Origin: Echiichthys vipera | Lineage: Eukaryota; Chordata; Actinopteri; Perciformes; Trachinidae | Length of the DNA: 64,000 nt | NCBI GenBank assembly: GCA_963691815.1 | Contig: OY829645.1 | Span: 16,162,848-16,226,847 of the forward strand | Reading direction: 5' to 3' | Part shown: one piece after another, positions 1 to 18,820 of the stretch | Position numbering within the stretch: position 1 is the first letter of the stretch | Layout: each line of letters starts with the position of its first letter | The notes under the pieces: model-generated | Database searches by the model: none | Told to the model about the DNA's origin: nothing | The model's input: the letters and a program-made list of their open reading frames with translations, nothing else | Translations under genes and position numbers: made by a program

Positions 1-29
1 TTCATTTTTCTCTTTTCCAATTATAACAT

Positions 30-406
30 TTATACAGATGCATTAATTATTTCCCATTTCAAGGTCTTTTTAAATATCGGCCGTGTTGTAATTACTTTCA
101 GTTTATCATTAAGGTCATTCCACATTTTTACACCAATAACGGACGCGGACGCGCATCTTTGTCTAATGTTGGTTCTTGCTTTTCTTGTTTTTTAAATCGA
201 AGCAGTCCTCTTAAATTATAGCAATTGTTTCTTAATTTAAATAAAGATTGAATAACTGTAGGAAGATTTTTTACAGCTCTGAATAAGATTTCAAGTATTT
301 TTAGCGTCACTATATCCGTAAATTTTAAAATATTATATTTTATGAAAAGCTCCTTAGTAGAGTCACGGTATCCCATCATAGGTGATGTGAGAGGATTAAG
401 ATTCAA
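30..406 (-). pseudogene. LINE reverse-transcriptase C-terminal remnant
   Basis: Read on the minus strand, this encodes the tail of a non-LTR retrotransposon ORF2. It includes a segment with TKELFIKYNILKF and a closing part with VIGVKMWNDLND, the kind of extreme C-terminus common in fish LINEs. The two parts lie in different frames, joined by a frameshift near position 165, and the frame closes with a stop at 30-32. There is no start codon or catalytic core, because the element is 5'-truncated. The family is inferred from residue style only; L2/CR1-like is possible. It is not expected to be functional. Confidence 0.6.
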
Positions 407-411
407 GATTC

Positions 412-737
412 AAGAAGCTTTATTTATTATTTTATTTATCCTGAGGGAAATTATTTTGCAACAGTTTCAATACAAAGGTGGGAAAAGATCAGAGTAACAA
501 CAAGCATAGAAACATAATCAAATAAAATAAAGCTAACATCAAATAAATCAAACAATAACTAATGTGACAGAGTGCAACGGACATAGTGGTTAAGCGTAGG
601 TTTATACAATATACAACAATACGCACTGTGCAGTTTAGCAGCATATGAAATAAAATAAGTACAAACTAAATAAGTGGTAAAGAGCGATAAGTGATAACAG
701 TGTTAAAAATGTAGCAGCATTTCCTACAGAACTAATA
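412..737 (-). mobile_element. LINE/SINE 3'-tail-like insertion
   Basis: The stretch opens with ttatttatcctgagggaaat, a variant of the 3' terminus that fish non-LTR elements carry (on the other strand, atttccctcaggataaataa). A-rich, low-complexity DNA follows. It separates the LINE remnant from retroviral gag sequence, which resumes near 738. The same type of tail recurs at 3333. Boundaries are approximate. Confidence 0.45.
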
Positions 738-1512
738 ATTATTTGGACAGAAATACGGATTAGGGGCAACAGACCAATTAGATTTAGATGCAGGAAAGAC
801 TGGCAGGAAAGGTCAGGAACAAACCCAGGGTCAGATCCACTGCAGGGATCAATGTTTAAAGCTGCAGTTATGAAAGGAACAGATAAGGAAGTGCAGGCAA
901 AGATGGAGGATGACCCCAGAGCAGACATGGATCCATTACACATATGGATGAGGACACTTCAACATCACATGCGTAGAGCAGATGAAAGAAAGGCTGCGAG
1001 CAAAACAGAGATAGAGAATTTTAAAATATAACTGACCAAATTACAGTTAGCAAAAGCCAGAGAGGAAGGCACAAGCCACAAACAAGCAGCTAATGCAAAG
1101 ACACAAGATCAGATGAACCAACAACAGGCCAAGCCAGCGCCAATAGGAATCCCCAGTTCCAGTTGCCCCAGTTGCAGGCCAATTTTATACAGGACCCCCT
1201 CCCCAGGGACCATGGAACCCGCCAGGACCATGGGGCCCACCACAATCAAATTATAGAGGAGGAAGAGGACGAGGCTTTAATCCTCGAGGAGGTTATGGAA
1301 GGGGCAGGGGCGGACCACCGGGGGCCAGGGACAATGGGTGTTTCGTGTGTGGAGGTCATGGACATTGGGCACGAGACTGTCCACAAAACCAGAGAGGTCT
1401 ACCAAGAGGGGGACCCCCGCCACAGCAGCAACAACAGCAGGTGCCATCACAACCACAACTGGCCCCAGGTAACCAGTTGCCCCAAGGCACCGGGTATCCA
1501 GACCAATACTAG
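738..1512 (+). pseudogene. ERV gag remnant (capsid end and nucleocapsid)
   Basis: A first open stretch (about 738-1031) reads like the end of a capsid protein, including DWQERSGTNPGSDPLQG and a basic helix, and ends at a TAA at 1029. A second open stretch without ATG (1147-1512) is nucleocapsid-like. It is rich in Pro and Gly, has an RGG-type basic patch (GRGRGFNPRGGYGRGRGG), then a CCHC zinc knuckle of form C-x2-C-x4-H-x4-C (CFVCGGHGHWARDC, about 1337-1378), then a Gln/Pro-rich tail. The frame closes at an amber codon, 1510-1512. Role by family: genome packaging and particle assembly. It is broken and lacks matrix. Confidence 0.75.
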
Positions 1513-1565
1513 GGGTGCCCCGGGTCAAGGGCAAGGGGAGAGGCTGACTCCTTGCTACGGGAGAA

Positions 1566-1820
1566 GTGAACGAACGAAAAGTGAACTTTTTAGTCGATAC
1601 AGGCGCAACACATTCAACTCTGATACAACCTCAGTTCGGTCAACAGCTCTCCAAATATTCCATAGACCTTGTGGGATTTGGAGGACAGCCAATGCCACTC
1701 CCTTTCACAGAACCCCTCACCACTAAAATAGCTGGTTACCAGTTTCATCAAAGCTATGTATATACACACATATCCTATGTGGCCCACAGGGGGTGCAAGT
1801 TCATTTCCCTAATAGGGTAA
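1566..1820 (+). pseudogene. ERV aspartic protease remnant
   Basis: The frame carries VNFLVDTGATHSTL, the active-site loop of retroviral aspartic proteases (DTGA), about ten residues in. The segment is roughly the size of the N-terminal half of a retroviral protease and ends at a stop at 1818-1820. It lies in the -1 frame relative to the end of gag. In a read-through retrovirus the two would share a frame, so an indel between 1512 and 1566 is likely. By family the enzyme cleaves the Gag-Pol polyprotein. The second half is not recognisable in frame. Confidence 0.75.
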
Positions 1821-2723
1821 AAATAGACTGTTCAGAGACAATTACTTCAAGATGTAACATTGGACAATGGATCCTAGGGGAAGATCCTGGTAAGCAGCAA
1901 CAGTCGGCCAACGTTTACTGGACTCAATTGAAAGAGGACCCAGACCCGCCAATTACCAATGTTTTGAAACTGTATCAACAATGGACACCGTGGATTCACT
2001 CAGTGCACCCATATGAACCGGTCCCTGACGTTCCCCAATGTACTCTTCTCTATGACCGCACCCAAACTGAAGAAGTGTATGAGGAAAGATTTAGGGAAGT
2101 AGAGGGTTCCCCTTGGACACGGACTTTGGACTGTATATATCAGAATCAGAAAACCTTTAATGTCCCGCAGACGAGGAAATTCTTTTGTCACAGCACCAAC
2201 AGAATATTACAAAATAAGATAAAAAATAGCAAAAATAAGCAATAAAGTTAAATTTTAAAAAGGTAAGAAATAGAAATAGACATATATACATATTCACATG
2301 ATATAGTGCAGTTGTTCTTGTTTTGTTTGTTTTGTAATAATATAATATGGAGTGAATAAATATGAGTAAATAAGACCAAATAGTGCAAAAACAGAAGTGA
2401 CCATAGTTCATAGTACATATGTATCAAAGAAAGGAGTAGTAGCACAAGTCCTGCTCACTGTAGAGCAGGCAGAGTGGTACAACATGGGTGACACTGCAAC
2501 ACCCCATATTAGCTTAGCATTAGGAGCAGGAAGTCAAGCTAAAGATTTAGGGCCCATGGCAAAAACAACATCTCAGTTACAGGACTGGGAACAAACCACA
2601 ATCCCGGCAGTCACATACTCTAAAGAAGGACAGGTGTACAAGATCACTCATCACATCACCTCACAATCAGAATTAGAGAAAAATGTAATCCAGGCATCAC
2701 CTCAAAATTTTGACCAGGCATAG
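1821..2723 (+). pseudogene. ERV pol region between protease and RNase H, split by an insertion
   Basis: Two open pieces flank a LINE/SINE-tail insertion at 2154-2396. The first (about 1821-2153) holds VPQCTLLYD at about 2030-2056. The second (2397-2723) holds TPHISLALGAG, with the His codon at 2505. Discounting the insertion, these lie about 75 codons apart. Both resemble the [H]-hydrophobic-[T/S]-hydrophobic motif of the 2H phosphoesterase fold, with Gln replacing the first His. I do not recognise this as protease, RT or dUTPase. The function is unknown, and the 2H reading is inference from short motifs. Confidence 0.4.
2154..2396 (-). mobile_element. Short LINE/SINE 3'-tail insertion in ERV pol
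   Basis: It starts ttaatgtcccgcagacgagg, which on the minus strand ends in a 'cctcgtctgcgggac' tail, a common 3' end of fish retroposons. AT-rich filler follows up to about 2396. It interrupts an otherwise open pol segment. A possible short flanking repeat (cagaa) is too short to be convincing. Confidence 0.45.
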
Positions 2724-3153
2724 TGTAATAGCGTTAATCTCATCATCCGTTTTTACTCTATCAGGCTCTCGACTGAGAAAAGTAGAGGACGGCTTAGATG
2801 CAAATATAATGTACACACACAAAGGAGTTAATGCAGCGAGCTGTTTAGCAGTTCCAGATGACGAAAACCCACATGACTGCATTCCACTGACAACGCAAGC
2901 CATTATAGTGAGACCCGACTTGCATGCAAAACCACAGGATCGACCAGACATTGACTTGTATGTATACGGCTGCTGTTTCAGAAAAGATAATGCAGGACTA
3001 AGCGCAGCATGGGCAGTGGTTATCAAAGATCAGGGAAAGTTTGAGACACTAAGTACAGGAGAAGTGACAGAAAAACCGTCAGCTCAGCGAGAGGAAGTGA
3101 TGGCAGTGACAGCAGCTTGTAAGCATGGTGAGGGAAAGAGAGTGAACATATAC
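2724..3153 (+). pseudogene. ERV RT-connection and RNase H remnant
   Basis: The open frame (best read from 2710) carries a connection-like stretch, then DLYVYGCCFRKDNAGLSAAW and SAQREEVMAVTAACKHGEGK, which match the order of retroviral RNase H. The expected first catalytic Asp in a 'YVDG' context reads YVYG here, so the active site is damaged. The frame runs directly into a GATA microsatellite just after the VNIY residues, where the next catalytic Asp would be expected. Family role: degradation of the RNA strand during reverse transcription. The RT polymerase core upstream is absent. Confidence 0.7.
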
Positions 3154-3332
<179 letters not shown>

Positions 3333-3699
3333 AACTTTATTTATCCCTGAGGGGAAATGAGGTCATCGTAGCAGCGGTACAAAGCAATCAGAAGTACTAA
3401 AAATAAGATAAAATATAAAATACAAAATAACAATAAAATAAAAGTACAGTATCGCAGATAAACACTATATTACAATGTGCTATGTGGATTTTAATGTGCA
3501 AGAGAGATAAAGGTGCATTTCAGTGATAGGTCACTTTGAGTAGTGTGAGTTTATTCCCTGAGCGTCGCTCAGCGTGGCTGTGCAGCGTTGTACAGTCTGA
3601 TGGCAGGCATATGCAGACTCTGCATAGGCCAGTGCAGCAGTGCATTGTCAGTTGAAAGAGTGAGAGAGAGCAGGTTTTGTGACAGCTTCAGGTCTGCCT
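3333..3699 (-). mobile_element. LINE 3'-end fragment (minus orientation)
   Basis: It begins ataactttatttatccctga followed by ggggaaatgag, the complement of a common fish non-LTR 3' end. It includes gttgtacagtctgatggca, another sequence typical of these tails. With the GATA repeat it forms one insertion between the RNase H and integrase fragments of the retrovirus. The right boundary is approximate. Confidence 0.55.
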
Positions 3700-4218
3700 A
3701 TTAAGCATGAGGAGGAAATGAGGACAGAGAAAATAGCTAAAATGATGGCAACTATAGGTTTATCATGATTAGACTGTTTGCCTATGGCATTATACTCTAA
3801 GAGGGCTAGTGTGAACAGAGAAAAGAAATTTACCCCTTATGAGTTATTTACAGGTCGCACCATCCCTGGACCAAGACACCAGGAACCGCTGCAGCCAGGG
3901 GCCACACCAGGACTAGCACGGTCCCAGGTGACTCAACTCCAAGGCTGGGTAAAGACATTGTCAGGAAGCCAAGGGGGGTCAGGACCAGTACCCGCCTCAC
4001 TGACTCTGTTAGGAGAACCTTGGGTGTATGTATAGATATTGAAAAGAAAGTGGACACACCCCAGGTGGACAGGACCCCATAGGGTAGTGGAGCGAACCTC
4101 CACAGCAGTAAAAGTGCAGGACAGTGACAAGTGGATTCACCTTTCAAGGTGTAGACAGGGGGAGGAGCCCAAAAGGTCCTTAGATCAAGTCAGAACAGAT
4201 CTAACCGATCAGGGTTAA
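3700..4218 (+). pseudogene. ERV integrase C-terminal remnant
   Basis: The first part encodes a helix-rich stretch (HEEEMRTEKIAKMMATIGLS) and, after an in-frame TGA at a probable Trp codon near 3767, DCLPMALYSKRAS and FTPYELFTGRTIPGP, typical of the end of a gammaretroviral integrase core. A frameshift near 4030 leads to the C-terminal DNA-binding domain (WTHPRWTGPHRVV and KWIHLSRCR), ending at a TAA at 4216. The catalytic D,D-35-E core is missing apart from its last helices. By family, integrase joins viral cDNA to host DNA. This copy cannot function. Confidence 0.7.
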
Positions 4219-4272
4219 GGGACTTCTGTAAATACATATAATCTATGATTGACCCACATACACCAATAGTAA

Positions 4273-4428
4273 AGAACACCACAGTATATAGAGTTGATAA
4301 ATAGGGTAAAGGGGTTAAGTAGGAGTAGAGAACAAACAGTGTGTGTGTGGACACTTAGTGTGTTTATTGTAATATTCATTATTTTAGTGGTAATTTATCT
4401 CATATGTGCATGGTTTGATAATTGTTAG
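4273..4428 (+). other. Short open stretch with a hydrophobic segment, possible env remnant
   Basis: This stop-to-stop frame has no clear ATG. It contains VFIVIFIILVVIYLICAWF followed by a very short tail and a TAG. It lies between the integrase end and the purine tract, where a retroviral env would end with its membrane anchor. A transmembrane segment is visible; the assignment to env is inference. The rest of env is absent. Confidence 0.3.
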
Positions 4429-4520
4429 AGTTATAGAACTTGGCAGGCCACGTCCGTGGCATCCCTTTAGACATCCAGGATTTTGTGGTCTCGGAGGAAT
4501 GATCACTCTGGTGAGTGATC

Positions 4521-4530
4521 AACAGGGGGA
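4521..4530 (+). promoter_or_regulatory. Polypurine tract before the 3' LTR
   Basis: A purine run (aacaggggga) lies just upstream of the proposed LTR start at TGAAGAATT. Retroviruses use such a tract to prime plus-strand DNA. Confidence 0.5.
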
Positions 4531-4532
4531 AT

Positions 4533-5359
4533 TGAAGAATTAAAAATCAATGTGTTAGTGTGTGTATTAGTAATAATTCAATTAATAATCATGTGTCAGC
4601 ATGTGTACTAGTAATGATTAATAAGAGTGTGATAATCAATGATTGAAGAATTAATAATCATATGTTAGCGAGTTTATTAGTAATGATTAATAAGAATGTG
4701 ATAAGTGTGATTATTAGGTATGATCATTTAAAGTGTGATAGTGATTATTAGTCCAAGCTCAAACTTTTCTGTTTCCAAAAGCACACAAACTTTTGACTCA
4801 ATCTTTTTCTGCTTTCTCCAAAAGCACAGGAACAGTAAGTCGGTCAAGGTCACAAAGACAATGAACTAGCCATGTTGCAAATATGCACCTGGCAAAGTTA
4901 GTTGAGATTAGGGAAGTTGCTGTACGTGTTGTGCTTTCTTCACAGATAAAGAAGAAGACTCCTGCTCTACAGAGGCTACTCCTACGCACAGGGAGGAAGA
5001 TGGAGGCTGGAGCAACTGCTACTTCTAAAATACACATATGCACGCACAAGCAGACACATAACCACGCCTTTGTAACAAGTTTATATGCTGGAGTTTTTAG
5101 AATAGATATCAGAACTTCTTGCCTCTGATCACGGGTACTGTGTGCTCACAGTTACTCTAGATAGAGAATAGAACATTTCTCCAGACGTCTGTATCATCCG
5201 ATGTCCTTCTGCTAATAAATGCCTGCTGGCGCACTAAACTACCAACGACTCTGCTGACTCCAGAAAGCCTCCTGTAGAATTTGAATTACGCAATATATAC
5301 TCTGCTAGGTCCTTTTGATTGGTGTGAAATTCTGAAAAGTATTGTGTAAAATTCCTACA
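4533..5359 (+). repeat. ERV 3' LTR (U3-R-U5), boundaries approximate
   Basis: The LTR is proposed to start TGAAGAATT and end AATTCCTACA, giving weak TG...CA inverted ends. The first 170 bp hold about three imperfect copies of a roughly 62-bp unit (attagtaatgattaataag core), resembling U3 enhancer repeats. An AATAAA at 5214-5219 would mark the end of R. There is no second LTR here for comparison, so the 3' edge could also lie near 5290. Confidence 0.5.
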
Positions 5360-5589
5360 GTCTTGACTTACCTAAATGTCATTATGGGAAGCCCTGAGGT
5401 GTCTCTTAAGATCCGTGGTGTTTTTTCCTGTGATTTTTTGGCTGCATTTCTCTCTTTCTTTATCCACAACACATTCCGTTTTGCTTTCCACGTCTATGTA
5501 ATGAAAGTGTTTCTTCTTTTCCTCCCAAAGACGACCCCCGGCTGGTGCCACACTTTGTTCTCATGTTTCTTTAGTTGTCGTTAACCCTA

Positions 5590-5947
5590 AATCTAACGTT
5601 AACGCTGACCCACAGCAGCGGCAGCTTCAGAATACAAATAATGCGCGTGTGGGGATTGAGGAAGTGACGTCGTCGAGATGCGAGACTGGGAGAGAAACTT
5701 CAAAATAATAACAATAATAACGTGACTAAACGAGACGAAACAACGTTATTTCGTCTAGTTTTCGTCAACGAAAAGGGAGAGACATTTCGTCTTGTTTTTA
5801 TTCGTCAACGAAATTGCATTATATATTTCGTCTTAGTCATCGTCACATGCCCAGCATTTTCGTTTCGTCTCGTCTAGTTTTCATCACGTGATAAAGGTTC
5901 GTTGACGAAGATATTTCGTCATCATTTTCGTTGACGAAAGCAACACT
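5590..5947. repeat. TTCGTC/GACGAA-rich fold-back repeat, hAT-like non-autonomous element
   Basis: From about 5690 the sequence repeats atttcgtc and its complement gacgaaa many times in both orientations (for example ttttcgtcaacgaaa and ttcgttgacgaaa), so it can fold on itself. It ends ...ttgacgaaagcaacact, whose complement agtgttgctttcgtcaa resembles a hAT-type terminus. The left end is not clear. Confidence 0.45.
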
Positions 5948-8408
5948 AAGTGTCACTTATGTCAGCTTGATCAGGGCCCATTGGCACCAAATTGATTTAA
6001 CACTTTGGGTATCCCTTTGGCTTCATTTCCAATGTGGGGGCTATGGTTTGGTTTCGGTTTTGGTGGTTAGTGTTTAAACATGTATGTTTATTACGTAACT
6101 TACGTTAATGACATTAGTCAAGGTATTCTCATCAACGGGTTTGTATGATTTTTGAAAAGCTATAACTTACGAAATATGACGTTCTTTTTAACGCTATGAA
6201 ACATCAACCAGTAGTGGGCCGCAATAGTTGAGGTTAGGCAACAAAAGGTGACGGTTAGGGTAAGGCAGCAACACACTTGTGTAGGACCTCCAGAGGAAGT
6301 GCTGTATAAGGAATTCTTTGTGTCTGGTTTCTCTGCCCAGCGTCACAGAAAAGCAACGACAGATAAGACATTGTTTTACCAGAGATAAGGTGTTTTACAA
6401 CCTCAAACCCTCCTAGGGTAATTAAAAAACCAGAACTCCAGGATGAAGGACCCCTTTTAACCTAAATCAACGCCAAATCTGACCGCAATTCGAACCGGAG
6501 GAGCTGTGCTTTGTTTGGAGACAGATGGACTTTCAGTAATTTAATAACTTTGTGTAGATGTTTGGAAAAACAGTTAAAGTTTGATGTTTCATCACAACTG
6601 GCTGTTCAAAGAAATTCTTGCAAGTGTGTAACAGTATATGCATTATTTGTATCTTGTTGTGATTATGTTTATGTGGTTTCAGAAGTGCAAAGTCTCTGTC
6701 TAATTCCTGAAATATTTTGTGTTTTAATAATAGGCCTGTCACTATATCCAGGAGAGTGTGATGATGTGTAGTATCTGTATCTGTTAAAACTGTCTGCCTA
6801 AAGATTTGGTTAAATTGGATATCAGAAAGCTTAATAATGGAAAATCAACCAAAGATAGTTTAATCTCAGAATTAAAATTCTGGCGTAAAAAGCAGTTGAT
6901 TCGCTCAGAGCCAAAGGGATGGGTTAAACCAAGACCCCACCTCTTCGTTCAACTGTGAGATAAAGGAACAGACAGAGGTGCCCTTAACTCTCTTCTGCAT
7001 CTCCTCTTCACCCCCCTCTGCACCTCCTCTCCTGCATCTCTACCTTTTCGCACCTCTGACCTCCCCTCCTGCTGTTCGTTCCTTTGTTAACCCAAAGTTA
7101 GCAAGAGATGTTACTTTATATTTTGTTCCTTACTAAAGTATTTTCGTTTATTAATCTATTTTTATCGCGTGACTTTTTAAGTTTTCTACGACACGTTTTT
7201 TTAATCTTTTATAAGTATAGTTAAACCCCTTGTGCTGTCTTTGCCTTTTTGTCAACCCGCAAACCACCTTCCGGAGGCCAGCCACCTGAAGAGCCACGAC
7301 GGGACCCGACGAGACCCGCCGGTCCAACCGCGCAGCTGACCCAGTCTACAAACCGAGCCGAGGTCCGCCAAACACCGGGACGCGGACCCACGGAACCTGC
7401 AGCTGTACTGTAAGACGCCAGGGCGACTGTAATATCAACGGCAAAGTAAGGTTGGCCTTATAATGCAACTCTTGGTTAAAATGCTGATCCGAGTTCTGTT
7501 GGCAGGCTGATTAGAGCTAGCTTTAGTCCGCCAGTGATATTATAAACCAGCCCCGTAGGTCTAAATCACTCTGGTCTTAAGCTTTTATATCGACATTTAA
7601 CCTTTTTCCTCTTGTCGATTCAGTGTTGCACTATCCTGTATTCTCCTTATTATGTAGTCAAATAAATGTTTATAACCTTATGTCGTGTGAGAGTCTTCCG
7701 TTCTGTGCAGAAAGTGTTGGTCCCTGATAAAGGCTGTGGTACGAATTAACACGTTCAAGACGAGACTGATAAAATTGAACAATCAATTACTTTAATTTAC
7801 TAACAGGTATTAAACCTTCACCAAAGTTTAATAAGCATCCTGTCTTAATTTGGTGTGGTGCCCTTACTTCGAGGTAAAATAAATCCTAAATTTTAACGAG
7901 TCGAGTTAATTCATAATTAATTCAGCGACTACGATATTCTAGCCATAACAAAAGTAGGCTTAATCTCCTACACTTGGTTAGGTAACATTAGTGTTTCTCC
8001 CATTGGCCCCACTCCTGTGTTCCTACTCGGCTCATAGACTTGAGATGAGATTTTCAATTTGCTTTTCTGGAGGCAAGGAAAGTTTTACAAATATAAAAAG
8101 TCCTTTGTTTAAAAATTCAAGATAGAAAGAGTCATAATTAACCATGTTTGCAGTTGTAGGTGTTCTGTCAACAGTTTTACAGACGTCTCTTTTACAAAAT
8201 TATTTTTTGGGCAGCAGAGGGATTTTTTTGTTGCAAGACTGCGAGTGACCACTGGAAAAAAAAAATCGGCTGCAAGGTTGAGTGGCGGTGACCCTTCCAG
8301 GTTTATTAATACATCCATGCAAGAGGTCCTCTCTTAATCAAGAGATCATTGCATACATAATGAATAAGCTATGTGACGTGGGACACATTCATCATAACAC
8401 CATGTGCA
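5948..8408. other. Intergenic DNA, no convincing gene
   Basis: Mostly AT-rich, with no open frame resembling a protein. A pyrimidine-rich patch (6985-7080) and a CpG-rich patch (7255-7452, listed separately) stand out, and there is an AATAAA near 7661. It could be part of an old LTR or a non-coding exon, but no LTR ends were found. Confidence 0.5.
7255..7452 (+). other. CpG-rich exon-like patch followed by a donor-like site
   Basis: In AT-rich surroundings this about 190-bp patch is rich in CG dinucleotides (cgacgggacccgacgagacc) and is followed by aaagtaagg, a good 5' splice donor context near 7446. It might be an untranslated exon or a retroviral leader. No coding frame is evident. Confidence 0.25.
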
Positions 8409-9655
<1,247 letters not shown>

Positions 9656-9965
9656 GTGAAGCTGGAGCCATTAGACTCTAGTCACACTGTTAGCTTAGCA
9701 TAAAGACTGGAAAAAGTGGAAAACAGCTCGACTGGTTCTATAACAAAATTCACAGACCAGCACAAATCTCCAAAGTGTAAAGTTACGTTTTTACTAGTCA
9801 AGTGCCAGAAATGTTTTTTCTGACAACCAGCAGAGACTCCAGCCAGCTAGCTGTTTCCCTATTAACTGTCTTTATGCTAAGCTAAACTAACAATTTCTTG
9901 GCTGTGGCTTCATACTGAAGCAAATAAGAGTATTTCACCAAAAATTTCAAACTATTCCTTTAATT
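9656..9965. repeat. Dispersed teleost repeat with internal inverted segments
   Basis: It contains gttagcttagcataaagac (9689-9707) and near its other end the complement, gtctttatgctaagctaaac (9868-9887), around a short middle. It closes with ...tcaaactattccttta. This arrangement matches a repeat I know to be common in percomorph genomes, probably a non-autonomous element. The family name is not certain. Confidence 0.5.
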
Positions 9966-11590
9966 AGTTGTTAAAAATTACATTTTCGTCCAGAACCTTT
10001 TAAATGTCGACCTCTAAAGAACTATCTAGTCAAGTGTAATTCTGGATGAGGAAGAGGGGTTTTTCACAAACTAAAAAAAGAGTAATTAATCATAAACAAA
10101 GCTATTACTTACAACTTAAAAATAAATCCTTTATAAAAAGTGGATTTAACAGAGTTTTTAACAGGTGTTGTTGATCTATTGTGTTGTTGTCCTTTCATTC
10201 ATAAATCGCTCCACACTAACTGTAACCTTGCAACACAACCAGCTAGGGGCTCCTCAACATGAACTCGCTTCATTTGTATTCCATATGTCCTCCCCTCAGA
10301 TGACACGGGATTGCCTAACCTCACTTCCATTACTCAGATTAAACTCACTTCTACCTCGAGGATAGCTCGCCGTGTTCATCCATCTACACCTCAGGTCAGA
10401 CGGCTGTCATGTACTGTACAAACACAACACATTGACACCTGGTGGTGAAGTTTATTGAGCCCTGCGACCTGATAATCACTGGTTTCCCTGTGACCTCTCC
10501 CCACTTTGTTTATTCATCCCACCTTGTCATTATGCAAAAGAGGATTTTCTCCGGTTTCCATACTGGAAACTGGTCTTTCATATTACCTCATGTCTCCTGG
10601 TTTTGTTTGTGCTTATGAGCTCAGAAGCATCTGCCCACTGTGTGCTCTCTCCGGTTTACCATCCCTTGCGAGATGGGTTGCATGGTTGGCTAACCTTAAC
10701 CCAGCCCAGAGAGATGGGGTTTGTGTGCTTGCACTCGTTCCCAGTGAAAGGGGCCATCACACTATATGAGTGTATTGATCCCCAATATGATAGTGGAGGG
10801 AGCGGGCGTGGACATGTGTCCCATTGTGTCTGGAAACCAAACCCCACTGTTACTTATCTCACCACCAGAAAAGACTCAATTTACGCTTGGCGCACTCACA
10901 CTGTGAGTATATGCTATGCTTAATACTTATGTACTTTTATTTAAGTAGGTTTTTGAATGTAGTGTATTTCTACAGAGTGGTATTGCTACTTTTACTGTAG
11001 TAAAAAAATGTGTTTGTCGTTATTTGACATCTGCAGCCATTAGCCACTTTTTAGATTAAGATTCTACATAAAAACATACAATACATTTTCATTCAATGTG
11101 ATCCATTGCTGAAGATTAAACCAGTGACTCATAATGTTTTCTCTTGTGGCCCCTTAGTTGGGGGTGCTTAGGTTGTTTGCTCACTTCTCTATTTCATTTT
11201 AACAGCCATTTGAGCCCAAACAGTATCCAATATTTCACAAAAACAGCTAAGATTTGAGAAAAGTGCAAAAAATGAATATACAGATTTGTGCAGCAGAAGA
11301 TCTTTTCTCTCCCATTAATCATCTCACAACCCCTCATTTAAAAGAGGGCTTCTCAGCTGGGAATGACTGGTCTCATCTACCAAATTGTATATTAAAGTTA
11401 AAACTTGCCTCAGTAAAATGCTACTTACACACTGATGCATCACTTAACTACCTTGTATTGACTCACTTTTGTTACTTGGAGAATCTAGGATTTTCATGAT
11501 AATACGTTTACTGAAGTATGATTTATAATGCAGGACATCAACTTAATTATTTTTTGATTATTATATTGGTACTTTCAATTTAGATATCTA
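9966..11590. other. Intergenic DNA
   Basis: No gene or clear repeat recognised. Open frames such as those around 10506-10923 lack any family signature, overlap each other in several frames and look like chance. Confidence 0.5.
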
Positions 11591-11984
11591 ATCTAATCTT
11601 TACGGGCGGTGTGTGGTGGTTTAGCACTGTTGCCTCACAGCAAGAGAGTTCCTGGTTCGAATCCGGGCTTGGGCCCTTCTGTGTGGAGTTTGCATGTTCT
11701 CCACGTGTCTGCTTCGGTTTTCTCCGGGTTGTCTGGCTTCCTCCCACAGTCCAAAGACATGAATTTGTTAGGTTAATTGTTGACTCTAAATTGTCCGTAG
11801 GTGTGAATGTGAGTGCAAATGGTTGTCTGTTTGTGTCCATGAGCCCTGTGATAGACTGGTGTCCTGGTCAGGGTGTACCCAGTCTCATGTCTGATGTCTG
11901 CTGGGATCGGCTCCAGCCCCCCACGACCCCGATAGGGACAAGCGGTTGCATATGGATGGATGGATGGATGGATCTAATATTTAC
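11591..11984 (+). mobile_element. tRNA-derived SINE with L2-type tail
   Basis: The head carries pol III box-like sequence (tggtttagcactgttgcctc and the B-box-like ggttcgaatcc). The body reads ...ctgtgtggagtttgcatgttctcc and gtccaaagacatg, and the end is cggctccagcccccc followed by (ATGG)n. The element is flanked by a 13-bp direct repeat with one mismatch (11591-11603 and 11972-11984, atctaat-c/a-tttac), a target-site duplication. Minus-strand relatives lie at 56831 and 61036. Confidence 0.85.
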
Positions 11985-18820
<6,836 letters not shown>

